DNA of 64,000 nt, from assembly GCF_022682495.2 (NCBI RefSeq), contig NC_071398.1:31499426-31563425 (forward strand), in the 5' to 3' direction. The notes beneath the pieces are model-generated. The model ran no database searches. It was not told the DNA's origin and saw only the letters and a list, made by a program, of their open reading frames with translations. Source of the DNA: Desmodus rotundus (lineage: Eukaryota; Chordata; Mammalia; Chiroptera; Phyllostomidae). Position 1 is the first letter of the stretch, and each line of letters opens with the position of its first letter. Shown in pieces: positions 34,596-46,905 of the stretch. The position numbers were made by a program, and so were the translations under genes.

Positions 34596-35579
34596 ACAAC
34601 TGCTGTGTGCACACCCGTGTGCGCACACACAGCTAGGACATGTTGCTGGGGGCTGCAGACCCCGGGGGGGTGCCTTGCCTGCTTGGGGGGACTCAGCGAA
34701 GGCCTCCTGGAGTAAAGGACACCTAGGCTGAGATTTGAACAGAGTCCAATGGTAGAGTTCGTCTCCCCCAAGGGCTGCAACAGAGGGACAGCACATGTAA
34801 AGCCCGTGCACGTGTGATGTCTGTGTGTGCATTTCCTATGGGGGATGTGAGCCCAAGAAAGGTTGCAGAACACCCCTGAGATACTTAACGATGATCTAAT
34901 CTGTACATGGTATTCCCAGAAGGAAACAGAAACTGCACCTGGGGAGGAGGGGAGCAAGCCTTCCTTCTCTCTGCCTTCCCTTCCTTTCAAACTATGTCCT
35001 TGATTTATCTTTGAATTGCTTGCTGCCCACCAGCCCTGTGCACCCCCACCCAGGAAGGAGACAATCACATTAAGTAACAGATAACTACAAACTGTCTTAT
35101 AAGTTAGCAAACATACACCAGTATAGTTTACTTATTTTAGAAACGGAATTGATGAAATCTGAGGAACTCATGGGGCCGTGGATGCTGCCCTCTGAGCTCA
35201 GAGCTGGGATGAGGCGGGAAGTCTCACAAATAGCTGCAGGCACACCCTGGGCCGGGCAGGATGGGGGGGCTGTGTGGGGGGCATCGAGTGTCAGAGAAGC
35301 TTCTAGGGAGAGGTGATGTGGCTGGGTCCTGAAGGCTGTAAAGTCTGCACACCTGAAGGCAGGCTGAGGGGATGGCATCCCCGGCAGAGGGCACAGCTCA
35401 GTCGCAGGCACGGCAGTTGGAATTCAAGAACAAACCAGAAGTATAAAGTTCTGCCTGCAGGTGAGGGCAGGGAGAGGGCAGGCAGGCTGGTGGAAGGTCC
35501 AGCCAGTCTGTGGAGGGTCTGGAAAACCGGGCCAAGCACTGAGGATTTTCCTCTGCCGGCAACAAGGCGCCACGAAGGC

Positions 35580-35715
35580 TTAACCAATTCCCAAAATGTT
35601 TTCATTGTTTAAAAAATGTGCAAATTGGCTGCATATCACCTTAAACTCTCCAGAGAAATGCTGCCAAATTTTAAAATAATGCTGTTCGTATGAATGCTAA
35701 ATAATAATTAGGGCC
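35580..35715. promoter_or_regulatory. AT-rich block, candidate conserved non-coding element
   Basis: Unique AT-rich stretch with 'gttttcattgtttaaaaaat', 'ggctgcatatcacc' and 'tgctaaataataattagggc'. Contains a TAATTA core, no repeat signature and no exon structure. Confidence 0.3.
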
Positions 35716-37949
35716 TGGCAGTCTATCTCGCACATGTCTCTCCTAAGTGCCAGACAGTCCCCCCACCAGCCTTGGCCCGGCCCCTCCACCATAGGGCCTG
35801 TGGGACCCAGTCCACAGGTGCAACGTGAGGCACAGACACGGATGAGGGGTTGTAGCACCCAGGAAACAGCGACGGGAGCCTTGATTCCTGCCCTGAAAGG
35901 TGGGGACACAAGCCCCACTGACAGGGTCTGAGGGACCGCAGGTTGCGATGGATGCAAAGTCTTCAAACACAAGCAGCTGAAACAGATTTTTAGAAATGAC
36001 TTCCTGGGAAAGGCAGGGAGTGAAAAGGCGGTTTGGGCTGGTTTTGCTCCCAGGGTCTCTCTTGCCTTTTACCTCCCCACTTGCATAAGGGCAACCCTTG
36101 ACCTGGTGTGACTGAGCTGTGGCACCATCTGCGCCAGGTGGTGCTGCCTGAGGCCACCCCACAGGCAGCACCCTGTAGATCGAGGACCTGAGAAGGGGCA
36201 CACGCACTCCCAAATGCCCCTCCACGTCCTCTCAGTTCTGTCATTGAAGGCACCAACCAGGAGACGCCCTAACCCTGCACACCCAGGGACAAAGCCAGGC
36301 CTGCAAGAAGACCCCCCCCTTTGGGGGCCCTAGGCCCTTCTGCACCTTTCATCACAGGGTGGCCCTCCAGCCTTGCCTTCACTCTTCCCCTTGCAGAGAA
36401 TGGGTGAAGGCAGCCCTTATGGGACCATTCCATGCAGGGGCTTTTCAGCTAAGTCGTGATTGAGGTCAGTGCTTACCACGCAGGGAGGCCACTGCTGTCC
36501 TCACTTTCCAGATGCCCAGCGAGGCCCAGACCCTCACCAAAGGTACACAGTGCTGGTCCAGGGCTGGAGTCCCGAGGACGCCACAGGCACCGCCGGCCCC
36601 AGCTGCTGCTCACCTCCTCAGGTATCCTTGGCTGCTGGTGATTTTAGGATGTAACCTCAGCAGCATCAGAGCAGCCTGACACCCCTTGGGCATGCTGAGC
36701 TGGGGCACTAACTCCCCAGGGCCTTTCTCCCTGACAGATTCCAGAGCGTTTCATCTTCTTGCCCCAGGGACCAGCAAACATCCCAGAAATTCCAACTGCA
36801 CCTCACCCAGAGGGCACAGCCTGACACCCCCACTGCGGACGCGCTGAGGGCCTCAGGAGCATCCACAGCCCGGTTTTAGTGCAGAGCTTTTGCGCATTCT
36901 CTAAACCTTTGGCCAAGGTTTTCTCCTGCGTCGCCTCTCCTAAGAACCCCACGATTTAACGACTTCCAGAGAAATCAGCAACATGTCCTTGGTAAGCCTG
37001 GCAGCCTGACCCTGGCCGGGACTGTCATGGTCACACAGGGCAAACCCATTCCTGGCAATGCCTGCCCCCCCCCAGCCGAGAAAGAGACAGGGGCAAGGAA
37101 AAGGGCCCCCACTCCTCCCGAAGTCACCTCCGTTGACAGTTCTCATGGACCCTTCCAGTTATTCCTGTGTAAATACAATCCTATACAGGTTCACCTTGTA
37201 AGAACAAGCAAACATAGGTGCCAACCAGTCAGACACTTCTGTTATCAGTGTTGCCCTCGCTTTGCAGTGTGTGTGTCTTTTCTGGTGATGACCCGAAGGC
37301 TGTGCTCTGTGTCCTCACCTGTATGATGGGGATGGTGATCTAGTCCCTTGAGTGCTAACAGGAGAATCAAAGTATACCTCACACACACAAAGCTTACTAC
37401 TGCAGCCAAGCACACAGCAAGGGCTAAATCAGTGCCCACAGGCAAAGAGGCAACTCCCTGAGCACTTGCTTTCTCAAAGGCCCTCCGCTGCACTCTCCAG
37501 GCAGACAGGTTTGCCTGTCCTGCCCCTGAACCCAGGCGGTGAAAGGGCTGGACCCTGAAAAGCCAGGGCAGGTCAGGCAGCAGGCCCATCGTTCTTGCTC
37601 AGCACATGCTGGACACATGACATGCCTCCTCGGTCATTGAGAAGCTTGGCGCCTGCACCAACTGACTGATACCAGATGTCCTAGGTCTGCCCTATGCGTC
37701 ATGGTCACCACGAGCAAGGTGGCCGTGTGGGTGATGGAGGAATATGTTGACTCTCTGCAGGTTTGGCTCTGCTGTGTAACAGTAAGCCACCAAAAATGCT
37801 GTGGAAAAGGTAAGCCTCCCCCCCACACCCAGAGGGGCACCAAACTTGGCAGGACAGGGGCCCCTGCCCTTTCTCAGCCCTGCTGGCATCCCCATAACCT
37901 GGGAACAACACCTCCTCTCTCTGAATTTAAGGAAAACAGCCTCCTCTGG

Positions 37950-38265
37950 AAGCAAAGCTTTTAAACAGATGTTTCCTCTTGGCCTGAACCTCCTGCACCT
38001 CCCCCAGCCGGGCCTCCCCTCCAGGCAGTGCCTGCTCAGCTCTCATACCAGGCAGGGCGCAGGGGAGACCAAGTGGTTCCAATTCTTCTTTTTCAGCAGG
38101 GGGAGGAAAATATTAAAAAAACGTGTTTTACAAGCCTGCCTTTGCCATTGTTTATGTAAACAGGTAAATTGTTTCCTGCCTCAATTAAAAACATCTGCCA
38201 CATAAATGAATACCAATTAACTCATCCTGTTTTTAATTACTCTGTTAATTACACGCAGGCAGCAG
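37950..38265. promoter_or_regulatory. Candidate intronic enhancer: forkhead and homeodomain motif cluster
   Basis: The most distinctive non-coding block of the intron. At 38,149-38,162 tgtttatgtaaaca joins two forkhead-type cores head to head. TTAATTA occurs twice, at 38,233-38,239 and 38,245-38,251, twelve bases apart. Further aattaa cores lie at about 38,183 and 38,215, and there is an A/T tract near 38,110. No repeat family or reading frame explains it. An enhancer role is inferred. Confidence 0.4.
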
Positions 38266-38959
38266 AAAGGATGGCTGGAGTGGAGAAGCGGAGTGCCATC
38301 CCCCCCAACTTGGCAAGGATCCTGAACGTGTCTGGCTCCTGGAGGATGATGGTGGTAGGGAGGTGGTGGCCTGGTGCCAGCCGGGATTCCCCGGATCAGG
38401 GCTGCCGAGTGGGCACCTCCTCCCAAGGTCCTCCTGCATAGGGGGGCCAGTTGGTCAAGGGTGTCCAGTGTCCCGGCTCACCCAGGGAGGGTGGAGCCCC
38501 CCTCCTGCATGTTCTTTCTGCCCCACCTCTTCCTGCCCCTCAGCCTTCTCCAGCTCCAGGACTCTGCCTTATGGCCCCATTGTCAGTGGAGAGGGAGGAG
38601 GAACCTCAAGGGGGCCCCACTCATGTCCTGGCCACACTTTGTGGGGCAGGGAGGCAGCTGGGGGTGCTGGAGGCCTGGATCCCATCCAGGAAGTCCTGCC
38701 TTAGGGAAGAGGCACCAGGGTCTCCCTAACAGGCACCTCTGCTACTGAGCACCTGCTGAGTGCTCAGTGTGTTGTATGGGGCTGCAGGCCTCCCAGGGAG
38801 CATCCTCACCCACACCTCCACAGAGGCGTGTCTTTTGTGGCTTGTCTTCCCCCTCAGTCTCCCATCTGCTTCACTGTTACCCAGCCCAGGGCATGCAGGA
38901 GGCTCTCAGCACACACTCACTGAGTAAGCCAGGAACCTCACCCATGAACACTCAGCAAG

Positions 38960-39080
38960 GGTGCATTATTCCCATTTATAGTGCAGGCCGGGAGGGCAAG
39001 GAACTGTCCAGGGTCACATCACCCGTGCCTGCCAGAGCAGGATTGGACTCTCAGCCAGGACTCCAATTCCAGGGCTCGTG
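38960..39080 (-). repeat. MIR/L2-type fossil (antisense)
   Basis: 'attattcccatttatagtgc', 'aaggaactgtccagggtcac' and 'gcaggattggactctcagcc' follow the reversed MIR order. Confidence 0.65.
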
Positions 39081-39924
39081 GCGAGCGCACCATTTATATC
39101 ACAGTGAGCCAAACTCATGTGCCAATGTTGTCCTGGGGAGTTAGTTAGGTGTGGGGTAGGCCCTCAAGTCTGCAAGTCTGACAGGTCTCGGGACCACACT
39201 GGGCAGCGGGCGCTCTGTCTCATTGCCTCAGGCCTCTCCTTCCACAGGCACCTCCCAATCCTTCTTTGGCCCAGATCCGCACATCCTCCCTCCCACAGAC
39301 ACAAGTGGTTGTCATTCTCCCCGTCTTGCCCTTGGGTTCCCACGGCTTGTGGTGCTGAAGTGATCACGGCAGGCTGCCCTCAGAGCCCATCCAACCAGAG
39401 TGGCTAACGGGGTTCTGCTCACATGCAAGTCCAATCACGCAGGTGCTGGTGCGGCCCCGGGAGTAGGCTGCCACCTCAGTCAGGCTCAGAGGGGAAGGAG
39501 TGCCTCGATCAGTCAGTGACGTCTGCCCCCACCGTCACAGTGGGCAGAGAAGGATGAGCCTCGTCTGCCACGAGCATCAGATTAACAGCATGGAAGGTAT
39601 GCCACACATCGGTGAATTAGGGTACAGTCCACCCCTCACTCTACAGATGAGAAACCAGAGGCCCACAGTGTTCTAGAACCGTCTGCCTCTTCAACTGCCC
39701 ACGGGTGTCTGCTCAGGGGGCTGTCTGCACTAGGGTCCTTCTCCGAGGGATGGGTCAACAATACACAAATGGACAGGCAAGAGCCCACCCCACACCTATC
39801 CCCAGGGGCAAACCCCTTCCCCAGGCTGCTTGCACTCCTTAGACACCAGCTGTGAGCACCTGCCTGAAACCCTGTCCCAACGTTGGAGAGAGGAGAGGGG
39901 AACGGCCAGCGCTAAGTGGCCAAC

Positions 39925-40125
39925 AAAATATTAACTCATTTAATCCAAGAGCCTTGTGAGGTCATTCTGTTACACAATAATAGTAACAAAAAAGTAAAAC
40001 ACATTATACCCCCATTTTATAGATGGGACAACTGAGGCCCAGGGAAGTTAAATAACTGCCTGAGGCACACAGCTGGGAAGGAGGTCAGAGCTGGGGTTCA
40101 GACCCCATCAGTGCAGCTCTGCAGG
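39925..40125 (-). repeat. MIR SINE (antisense)
   Basis: Good reversed MIR: 'acccccattttatagatggg', 'acaactgaggcccagggaag', 'ttaaataactgcctgaggc' and 'acacagctgggaaggaggtc', extending left through an AT-rich 5' part ('attaactcatttaatccaag'). Confidence 0.82.
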
Positions 40126-40621
40126 GTCCCCAGCCTGAGCTCACACAACTGCCTGGACCCACTGTGGTCTCTCCAAATGTCAAGTCTCCCCAGTTTGGCA
40201 AATGGAGAGGGAGAGACCTAGAGGAGCTTCACAACATGCCCCAGACAGTGAGCGTTAGCTGCAGGCTGGTGCGGGGCGGGTACAACTTTGGGTTTGAAGT
40301 CAGGTGTACATTCACTGTCTGGGCACGGGCTCTGAGTGAGTCCCTTGGCATGGCTGGGCCTGAATTCTCCTCATGAAATGGGGAGACCCTCACCCCTGCC
40401 TTGAAGTGTGAGTGTGAGGATTCTCGGGCTTTCCTGCCTCTCTGCCCTCTGTTCCCTGCCTGCCTCCCCTTCCAGGCAGGCCCCCAAGCTGACCCCCAAG
40501 CATGCTGCCTGGTGGTTTCCCAAGCTGCTGTGGGCCCACCCTACTCATGGCTGGGGGACTTGCACCTTGAGACCTAGATGAGACAGGAGCCTCTTTCAGG
40601 CCTTCTGCAATGCGTTTCCTT

Positions 40622-40680
40622 CCTTTCTTCTTTTAAATTCTTGCTCGAGGATATGCTTATTGATTTTAGAGAGGGGCAGG

Positions 40681-40754
<74 letters not shown>

Positions 40755-40890
40755 CTATCAGTTGCCTCCCATACATGCCCTAAATGGGAGTTGAACCCAC
40801 AACCGAGGTATGTGCCTTGAATGGGGAGAAAAGTCTCAACCTTTGGTGTACGGGACGGCGCTCCAACCAACTGAGCCACCTGGCCAGGGC
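40622..40890 (-). mobile_element. Ves-like bat SINE with internal (GA)n expansion
   Basis: tRNA-derived SINE on the minus strand. On plus it ends 'gagccacctggccagggc', whose reverse is the bat Ves head (gccctggccaggtggctc). An internal pol III B-box-like ggttcaactcc lies at about 40,783-40,794 on minus. The tail has the 'aaaatcaataagcatatcct' signature of these elements. An imperfect target duplication flanks it: aatgcgtttcctt (40,609-40,621) and aatgcacgtttcctt (40,891-40,905). The CT-rich region has expanded to about 66 bases of ga on plus. Confidence 0.85.
40684..40751 (+). repeat. (GA)n microsatellite inside the SINE
   Basis: About 33 uninterrupted ga units, CT in the SINE orientation. 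It grew from the CT-rich stretch normal to Ves elements. Confidence 0.95.
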
Positions 40891-43369
40891 AATGCACGTT
40901 TCCTTTCAACACCCACCAGCCATTGTAAGGGTCCCCCATTTCTCTGGGGCCTTTTAACCAATTTGAGCAATAAAGCAGCCTAATAGCAGTAAAGTCATTA
41001 AGGGGCTGGGGGCTTCCCACAGTGTATTGGGGAGCCCCCCAGGTTGGAGCAGCAGTCCTGGGCCGGCTCACCCTGACAAAGCCAGGGCTGTGTCCACACA
41101 GGGGAGGCTCTGTGAGGGGCAGCCAAGAAGCAGAGTCCATCCCCAAAGCCTGTCCTTCGGGTGAGAAACACCCCGCTGGCGGTCCCACAGCCCTGGGTGG
41201 TCCAGACATCAGGGAGGCCTCCCCGCTTGTAGGGAGGAGCCCAGAGACTCGCTGGTCGGGACTTCAAATTGGAGATGGCTGCAGGGAACAGACTGTGGGG
41301 ATCTCAGGTCCAGCACCACCCCCACCTGGGATCTGAGTGCTGAGGAGTAAAGGGCCAGGCTGGGGCTCATGGGGGCAGACCCCGAGTCAAGGGCTGGGGC
41401 CAGTACCCTTGGTGGAAGAACCAGCACAAGGAATTTACCTGTTGAGTAAACAAATTCGGGGTGGTTGACCTCAAAACCCGCCTCCCACCTGGCTGACTAT
41501 TTCTCATCCAGAGTCACAGAATGATGAGAATGATGTTCTCCATCTCTCATGGGTGACATGGGCAGTGGAATGGACAGTAAAATAGAGGGACAGTCCTGGG
41601 AAAACTAGAAGCCCCCAATAAGTAAGCACTCACTGTGGTCAAGTCCAGAGTTCCAAGTGTCCACACACTGTCCCAGCCCCCAGGTAGAACCCCAGCATTG
41701 GTTCCCACGGCAGGGGGGCAGGAGCCTGAGCCCTCATCACTTGGCCCCAGAACAGCAGGCCATGTCCCTAGAGGCAGAGGATCTGTCTCCAGCCCTGCCT
41801 GGACCCCTCCCTCTAGTCTTGGGAAGGTGCCAGGCAGGCAGATGGCCCTGAGGCTGGTACAGCCGTGGTGGCAGCTGCTCTGGGGGAGAAGAGCGAGGAG
41901 CCAGGCTCCACTGCCTCCCTCCCAAGTGCGGGAACCTTCTGGATGTTTTGACTCTTTCTACCAAATGGTCTCAGAACCTCCAAGGAGATCTGCTGAGTCA
42001 AAACAGCCCTCAGGGTTTTTTTGGGGGGGTAGGTGTCGAGGGTACCTTCCTCATGCTCTTCTCATCCATCCTAAGGTGAGAGGCTCAGAGGCTGGTGGGG
42101 GGTGCCATCTCCCATTTGACAGCAAGAAAAACTGAGGCTTTGAGAGGGTGGGAACATGACTGAGGCCACCCTGCTGGCTCCAGGATTTCTCCTCTCACCC
42201 CAGACAGGCTGAGCCAGGCTATGTCCAGAGCTGGGTCACGCCTTTTTGTGGAGGCTCCAGAGCTACATCGACTTCTGGGGCCACTACACCCTTATCTCCA
42301 GGTGTCCCTCAGGACAGCCTGCCTGCGGCTGGGAAGTGGGGAGGCCTCGACTGCTGCCCAGGCTGTGGGGTGCATGCCCTCTCCACCAGGGGTGTGTGAA
42401 AGTTTTCATAGGGCTGTTTCTAAGAGAGAGGCTGAGGAGGACAATGGGCAAAGGTAAGGCTCCCTGTCTGTCTCCAAAGTGTCCTCACACTGGCCTGACC
42501 CTGCCAGCAGGCCCCTGATGTGGCAGGAGGAGGGTCTCTGGTGGCAGGGTGACCCTGCTGCGGTGCATGTCCCAAAAGTGTTTGTAGGGCTCACTTTCTC
42601 CTTCACTCAGACAAGACTCGCCAACCAGAAAACCGAGCTTCCGGAATCTGGGGTGAGTGGGTTGGATCAGAGGAGTAACATGCCCAGTGCCCACAGGTGA
42701 GGGGCAGATCGGGGTTATTCTGGCTCTTAAAAGGGGTAATGAATTTCTCCACCAATATCAAGCTGGACAAGCCTACCCCTCCAGAACCAAACTCCACCAG
42801 AATGCCCGCAGGCCCTGGCTGGTCTCTGAAACGTCCACCTTGTGACCATCACTGTGTAATGCAGGTTTCAGGGGACAAGCAGCCATCCCTCCACCTCTTC
42901 TCACTTGGCAGTGGTCGCCAGGCCAAGCCATGGCAAATGTTTTGACGCGGAGGTTCGCCACATGTCACATCAACACAGATGACCTGTGGTCAGCCAAGAG
43001 CTTTATTTAGGAAGGACATGGGTGACGCCCGAACCTGCCAGATGTGGGGTGGAAGACGGGCCAGCAGGACTGCCCTGTGGGGCCTCGCCATGGGCTCCTG
43101 CACAGAGGAGTTCCGTTAACCTGAAGGGTCCCCATGGGCCTGCAAGCTCGGGATGCATCCGGGAGGCCTGAGGGCCCAGCTGCGAGTGGGGGTCTGGCTC
43201 AAGGCACACGGGTTGCTGCCATGTAGTTACCAGGGGGGTGAGTCAGGCAGACCCTGCAGGATAGGACAGAGCCTGGCTCTCAGGAAACACTGTCTTTTCA
43301 GGCTTTAGCATTCACACCCCCACCTCCGATTACACAAAGCCCTCGGGGCCCACAGTTGGCTCCTGGCCT

Positions 43370-43765
43370 TTTGTCATCTCCCTGCCCTCCTCCCTGCACC
43401 TTCCCACTCACAAGTCCCTCTCACTGGTCCTCGGACATGCCTCCGGGCCTCTGTGCATCTGTCACCTGTGCCAGAGAGGCTATGCCCTGACGGCCACCTG
43501 GTTCCCTCCCTTTCCAGGCCTCAGCTCACTGTCACTTTATCAGAGAGGCCAGATCTGACTGGTCAGCAACCTCCCACCCAGCCCGTGACCCTCCCTGGGG
43601 CCCTCAGTGGAGAAAGCGTCACCTGTCTCCTTCATTTATTGTCTGTCTCTCTCCAAACAGAGTAGTAGCCCCTTGAGGGCAGCGGTCTGCATGCTCGATT
43701 CCAGCACAGTGCCCGAGAGCAGCAGGCGCTCGATGGCTATTTGTGAAAGGGGTAAATATGCACCC
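43370..43765 (+). repeat. LINE-2 3' end fossil
   Basis: L2 order recognisable: cctgcac/cctcc-rich body, 'tttatcagagaggccagatc', 'cttcatttattgtctgtctc', 'agtagccccttgagggcagc' and 'cagcaggcgctcgatggct'. Confidence 0.85.
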
Positions 43766-43974
43766 ACACCAGCTACATTCCAATGGGAGGCTTGTCTCAA
43801 CTAAGTGTTACCCAGCTCCTTGCCAGCATCTCACAGGCTGGGCAGCGATGACCCCGCCCCCCCCTCCCCCGAGCCAGACTCCTGGGACTCAGTCAGGGAG
43901 GAGACCACAGTTGGAAACTGGCGTCACTGTAGTCCACCACCCAGACCCCCACCATAACGTGTGGTCAGAGGAGG

Positions 43975-44115
43975 AAGGAGGGACTGGATTTATGCTGCAC
44001 ATTGAGGGCTACATTGACTTCAGATTTGGAGAGAGATGAATAATTATTATCCTGTGCACTGTGGCCAGGATCTAGGTGTTCTAATTATTCCCTGTGTCCA
44101 GACAGCCCAGCGTGC
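43975..44115. promoter_or_regulatory. AT-rich block, candidate conserved non-coding element
   Basis: Unique stretch with 'ggctacattgacttcagatt', 'gagatgaataattattatcc' and 'tgttctaattattccctgtg'. Has TAATTA-type homeodomain cores and no repeat or frame. Function inferred. Confidence 0.3.
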
Positions 44116-44797
44116 CCAGAGGCACAGCAGCTGCATTAGCTGCTGGGGGCCACACTGCCAGGGTCCTGTACTGATTTCACATCTGACAGCTTCCATACTT
44201 TTTTGGGTGTCTTGCTGAAGAATGTGGGCTTCAGTCCCCTCCCACCCATGCTACATGGACTCCTTATGTATGAGGAGTCTCCTGTTCTGGGTGGCTGGGG
44301 GAGGGGCCATATGGAGCTGCTCTGTTAATAGCTGCCATACTTGGCACCAACATTAACACGGGATGCCCTGCATCACCAGGCCTCCTGTGCGGGTAGCCCC
44401 AACTGCCAAGGCCAGTGGCCAAGGCTCCAGACATCCCAAGGCAGAGACACAGAGTCCCCACCAGGACCTGTCCAAACTGCTGACCCAAGCACCCCAGCAC
44501 ATGGTGGGTGCATAGTTGTTTCCTCTGTGCTTGGGGTGGGCTGTTCCCACCCCAACAACAGGAACTGGATGGCTTCTCTGTAAGCACAGACACCCGTTCT
44601 AGTGAGTGTTTCTGGGATCACTTGGTGTGAGGATGAGCCCTGCCCTGCCTCTGAGGAAGGACTGGCCTGACCGAGCCCTTGAGAAATATTTGCTGGGGAG
44701 TGAACAATGTCAGCTGTGCAGATTGCCCAGGCTGACCCTCTGCTGCCTCCCTCCATGGCCCCACAAGGGCGCTGGGAAACAGACTTGGTGATGAGAT

Positions 44798-44905
44798 AAC
44801 TGTTGGTAGAACCAAATACAGCGACAGCTTGCAGGCAGACAAGCTGCTGTTCAAACATGCCTCTCCAAGCACCCGGCGAGGGTGTCCCCACCAGCAAGGG
44901 ACCCT
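44798..44905 (+). repeat. Direct duplication, copy A
   Basis: About 108 bp that recur, diverged, at 45,499-45,609. Shared landmarks: aaccaaata, 'gacagcttgcaggcagac', gctgctgttcaaaca and ggcgtccccaccagc-type. The distance is about 700 bp in the same orientation. I do not recognise the unit as a known repeat. Confidence 0.85.
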
Positions 44906-45498
44906 CATCAGCGCTGTGAGATGCGGAGCAGGGGGGGGGGGCAGGTGGGACAGGCGCTTGTCTGGGCGCTGGGGCATGGGGGTGAACACACAGACAGAAG
45001 TCTTGCAATCATAGAACTGACCTTCTAGGAGGGAGACGAGAAGTGATGTACAGAAGAAAAGGCACAGCACAGGGAGAGTGGGGGTGCTGTGGAGAAACAG
45101 CAGGAATGGGCACTCACTGAAAGGAGACTCTCAAGTGAGACCTGGTGGAGGCAGGTAGGAGCCATGCCGGTGTCGGGGAGAGAGCACTGCAGGCAGAGGG
45201 ACTGCCAGTACCCTGGGTGGCAGTGTGCCTGTGAGTTTGGGAAATAGCAGGAAAGGTGGATTTCAGTGAAAAATGGGGGGGGAGGGGGGTGGGGTTGTGT
45301 GGCCTCAAAGCCACTGTGGCAATTTGGTCTGTCCCTGGAGGAGCCACATCTGACTGGTTTTGAAGGAGACCCCTCTAGCTGCCATGTGAGGACCCCAAGG
45401 TACCTTCCAGGTGAGGGGCAAGGATAGAAGCTGGGAGACCAGATGCAGAGTCTTGTTCATGCCACGGAGGTTGGACGCAGGTGCCGGGGAGATTCAGT

Positions 45499-45609
45499 AA
45501 CTGTTTGTGGAACCAAATATAGTGACAGCTTGCAGGCAGACTGGCTGCTGCTGTTCAAACAATCCTCTCCAAACACCTGGCGAGGGCGTCCCCACCAGCC
45601 AGTGACCCT
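45499..45609 (+). repeat. Direct duplication, copy B
   Basis: Second copy of the unit at 44,798-44,905, differing by about a dozen substitutions and a three-base ctg insertion. Sequence outside the pair does not align by eye. Confidence 0.85.
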
Positions 45610-45759
45610 GGGCAACTGCATTCACCACCCCAGGCCATGATGTGGTCACTTGTGAAAAGAGGATGGCCGTGACCACCCTCACAGACTGTGGAAGGACCCA
45701 GCGATATATTCAGGGAAGCCTAAGCAATCAGGACAGGTAGCTTCTCTTCACTTGTCCCT

Positions 45760-46314
45760 TGAAATCCAGTGGACAATGACTTAAGCCTAGAGTGACCACA
45801 GGACCCAGCAATTCTCCTCCCAGGGTGATAACTAAGAGAACTAAACACACGTGTCCACACAAAAACTTGCACATAAATGTTCACAACAGATTATTCACAA
45901 GCCAAAGGGTCAGAACAGTCCCGATATCCACCAGCTGATGATGGACACACAAAATGTGCCTGCCCTTGCAGCCAAAGCTCAGTCGGCCACTAGAAAGGAG
46001 TGAGGTACAGACACGTGATGTGGACAAACCTCAGGAATAGCCTGCTGAGTGCAAGAAGTCAGTCACAAAGGCCACAGGTCGTGAGATTCTATTTATATGA
46101 AATGTCCAGAATGGGCAAATCCACAGAGAAGGAAAGATTAGTGGCTGCCGGGTGCTGGGGCAGGGGACTAGGGAGTGAACACAAATGGGTGTGAGGTCTA
46201 CTTTGGGGGTGATGAAAATCTGGGGGACCTGGGTGGTGGTGACGGTTACACAACAGTACTAATGTGCTAAATGCCACTGAATTGCACACCCAAAAAGGGT
46301 TAAAAAGAGTGGAA
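45760..46314 (+). repeat. L1M LINE-1 3' end fossil, first copy
   Basis: LINE-1 3' landmarks: 'acccagcaattctcctccca', 'cacaaaaacttgcacataaa', 'atatccaccagctgatgatg', 'gattctatttatatgaaatg', 'agattagtggctgccgggtg' and 'gaattgcacacccaaaaag'. Non-coding. Confidence 0.88.
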
Positions 46315-46905
46315 TGGAGGTTCCTCAAAAAGTTCAAAATAGAACTAACTACCACGTGACCCAGCAATTCCACTTCTGGGTGCACACCAAAAGGAATTAA
46401 AAGCACAGTTTTGAAGAGTACTTGTACATCCACATTCATAGCAGCATTACTCACAGCAGCCCGAGGAAGGAGCGACCCCAGTGCCCGGCAGCGGAAGAAG
46501 GGCTAAACCCGACGCACTCTCCCACATAATGGAACACTATTCGGCCTTCAAGAGGAAGGACGTTGTGACACAGGCTACAACACAGGTGAACCTTGGGGAC
46601 ACTGTGCTCAGTGAGATGAGCCAGTGACAGGCAAACACATGAGTACACTCCTACGAGGTCCTGAGAGGAGTCAGATCCACAGAAACAGAAAGTGAAATGA
46701 TGGTCACCAGGGCCCAGGGGTGGGGTGGGGGTTGGCATTTGATGGGGACAGAGGTTCAATTTGGGACACTGAGAAGGTCTGTGGACAGACGGGGGTCATG
46801 GCCACACAGCAATGTGAAGGCACTCACTGCCACCGAACACTTAAAAGTGGTTAAGATGATAAATTTTATATTCTGTATATTAGCACAATTTAAAAAAAAC
46901 CCAGT
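46315..46905 (+). repeat. L1M LINE-1 3' end fossil, second copy
   Basis: A further LINE-1 3' end directly follows the first: 'ggttcctcaaaaagttcaaa', 'acccagcaattccacttctg', 'cataatggaacactattcgg', 'gtgaaatgatggtcaccagg' and 'attttatattctgtatatta', then an A-rich end. Confidence 0.88.

Noticed and set aside
40622..40890. tRNA gene
   Set aside because: The tRNA-like promoter boxes belong to a SINE with a tail and target duplication, not a functional tRNA.
40574..41209. 211-codon minus-strand frame with alternating Ser-Leu
   Set aside because: Produced by the (GA)n tract inside the SINE.
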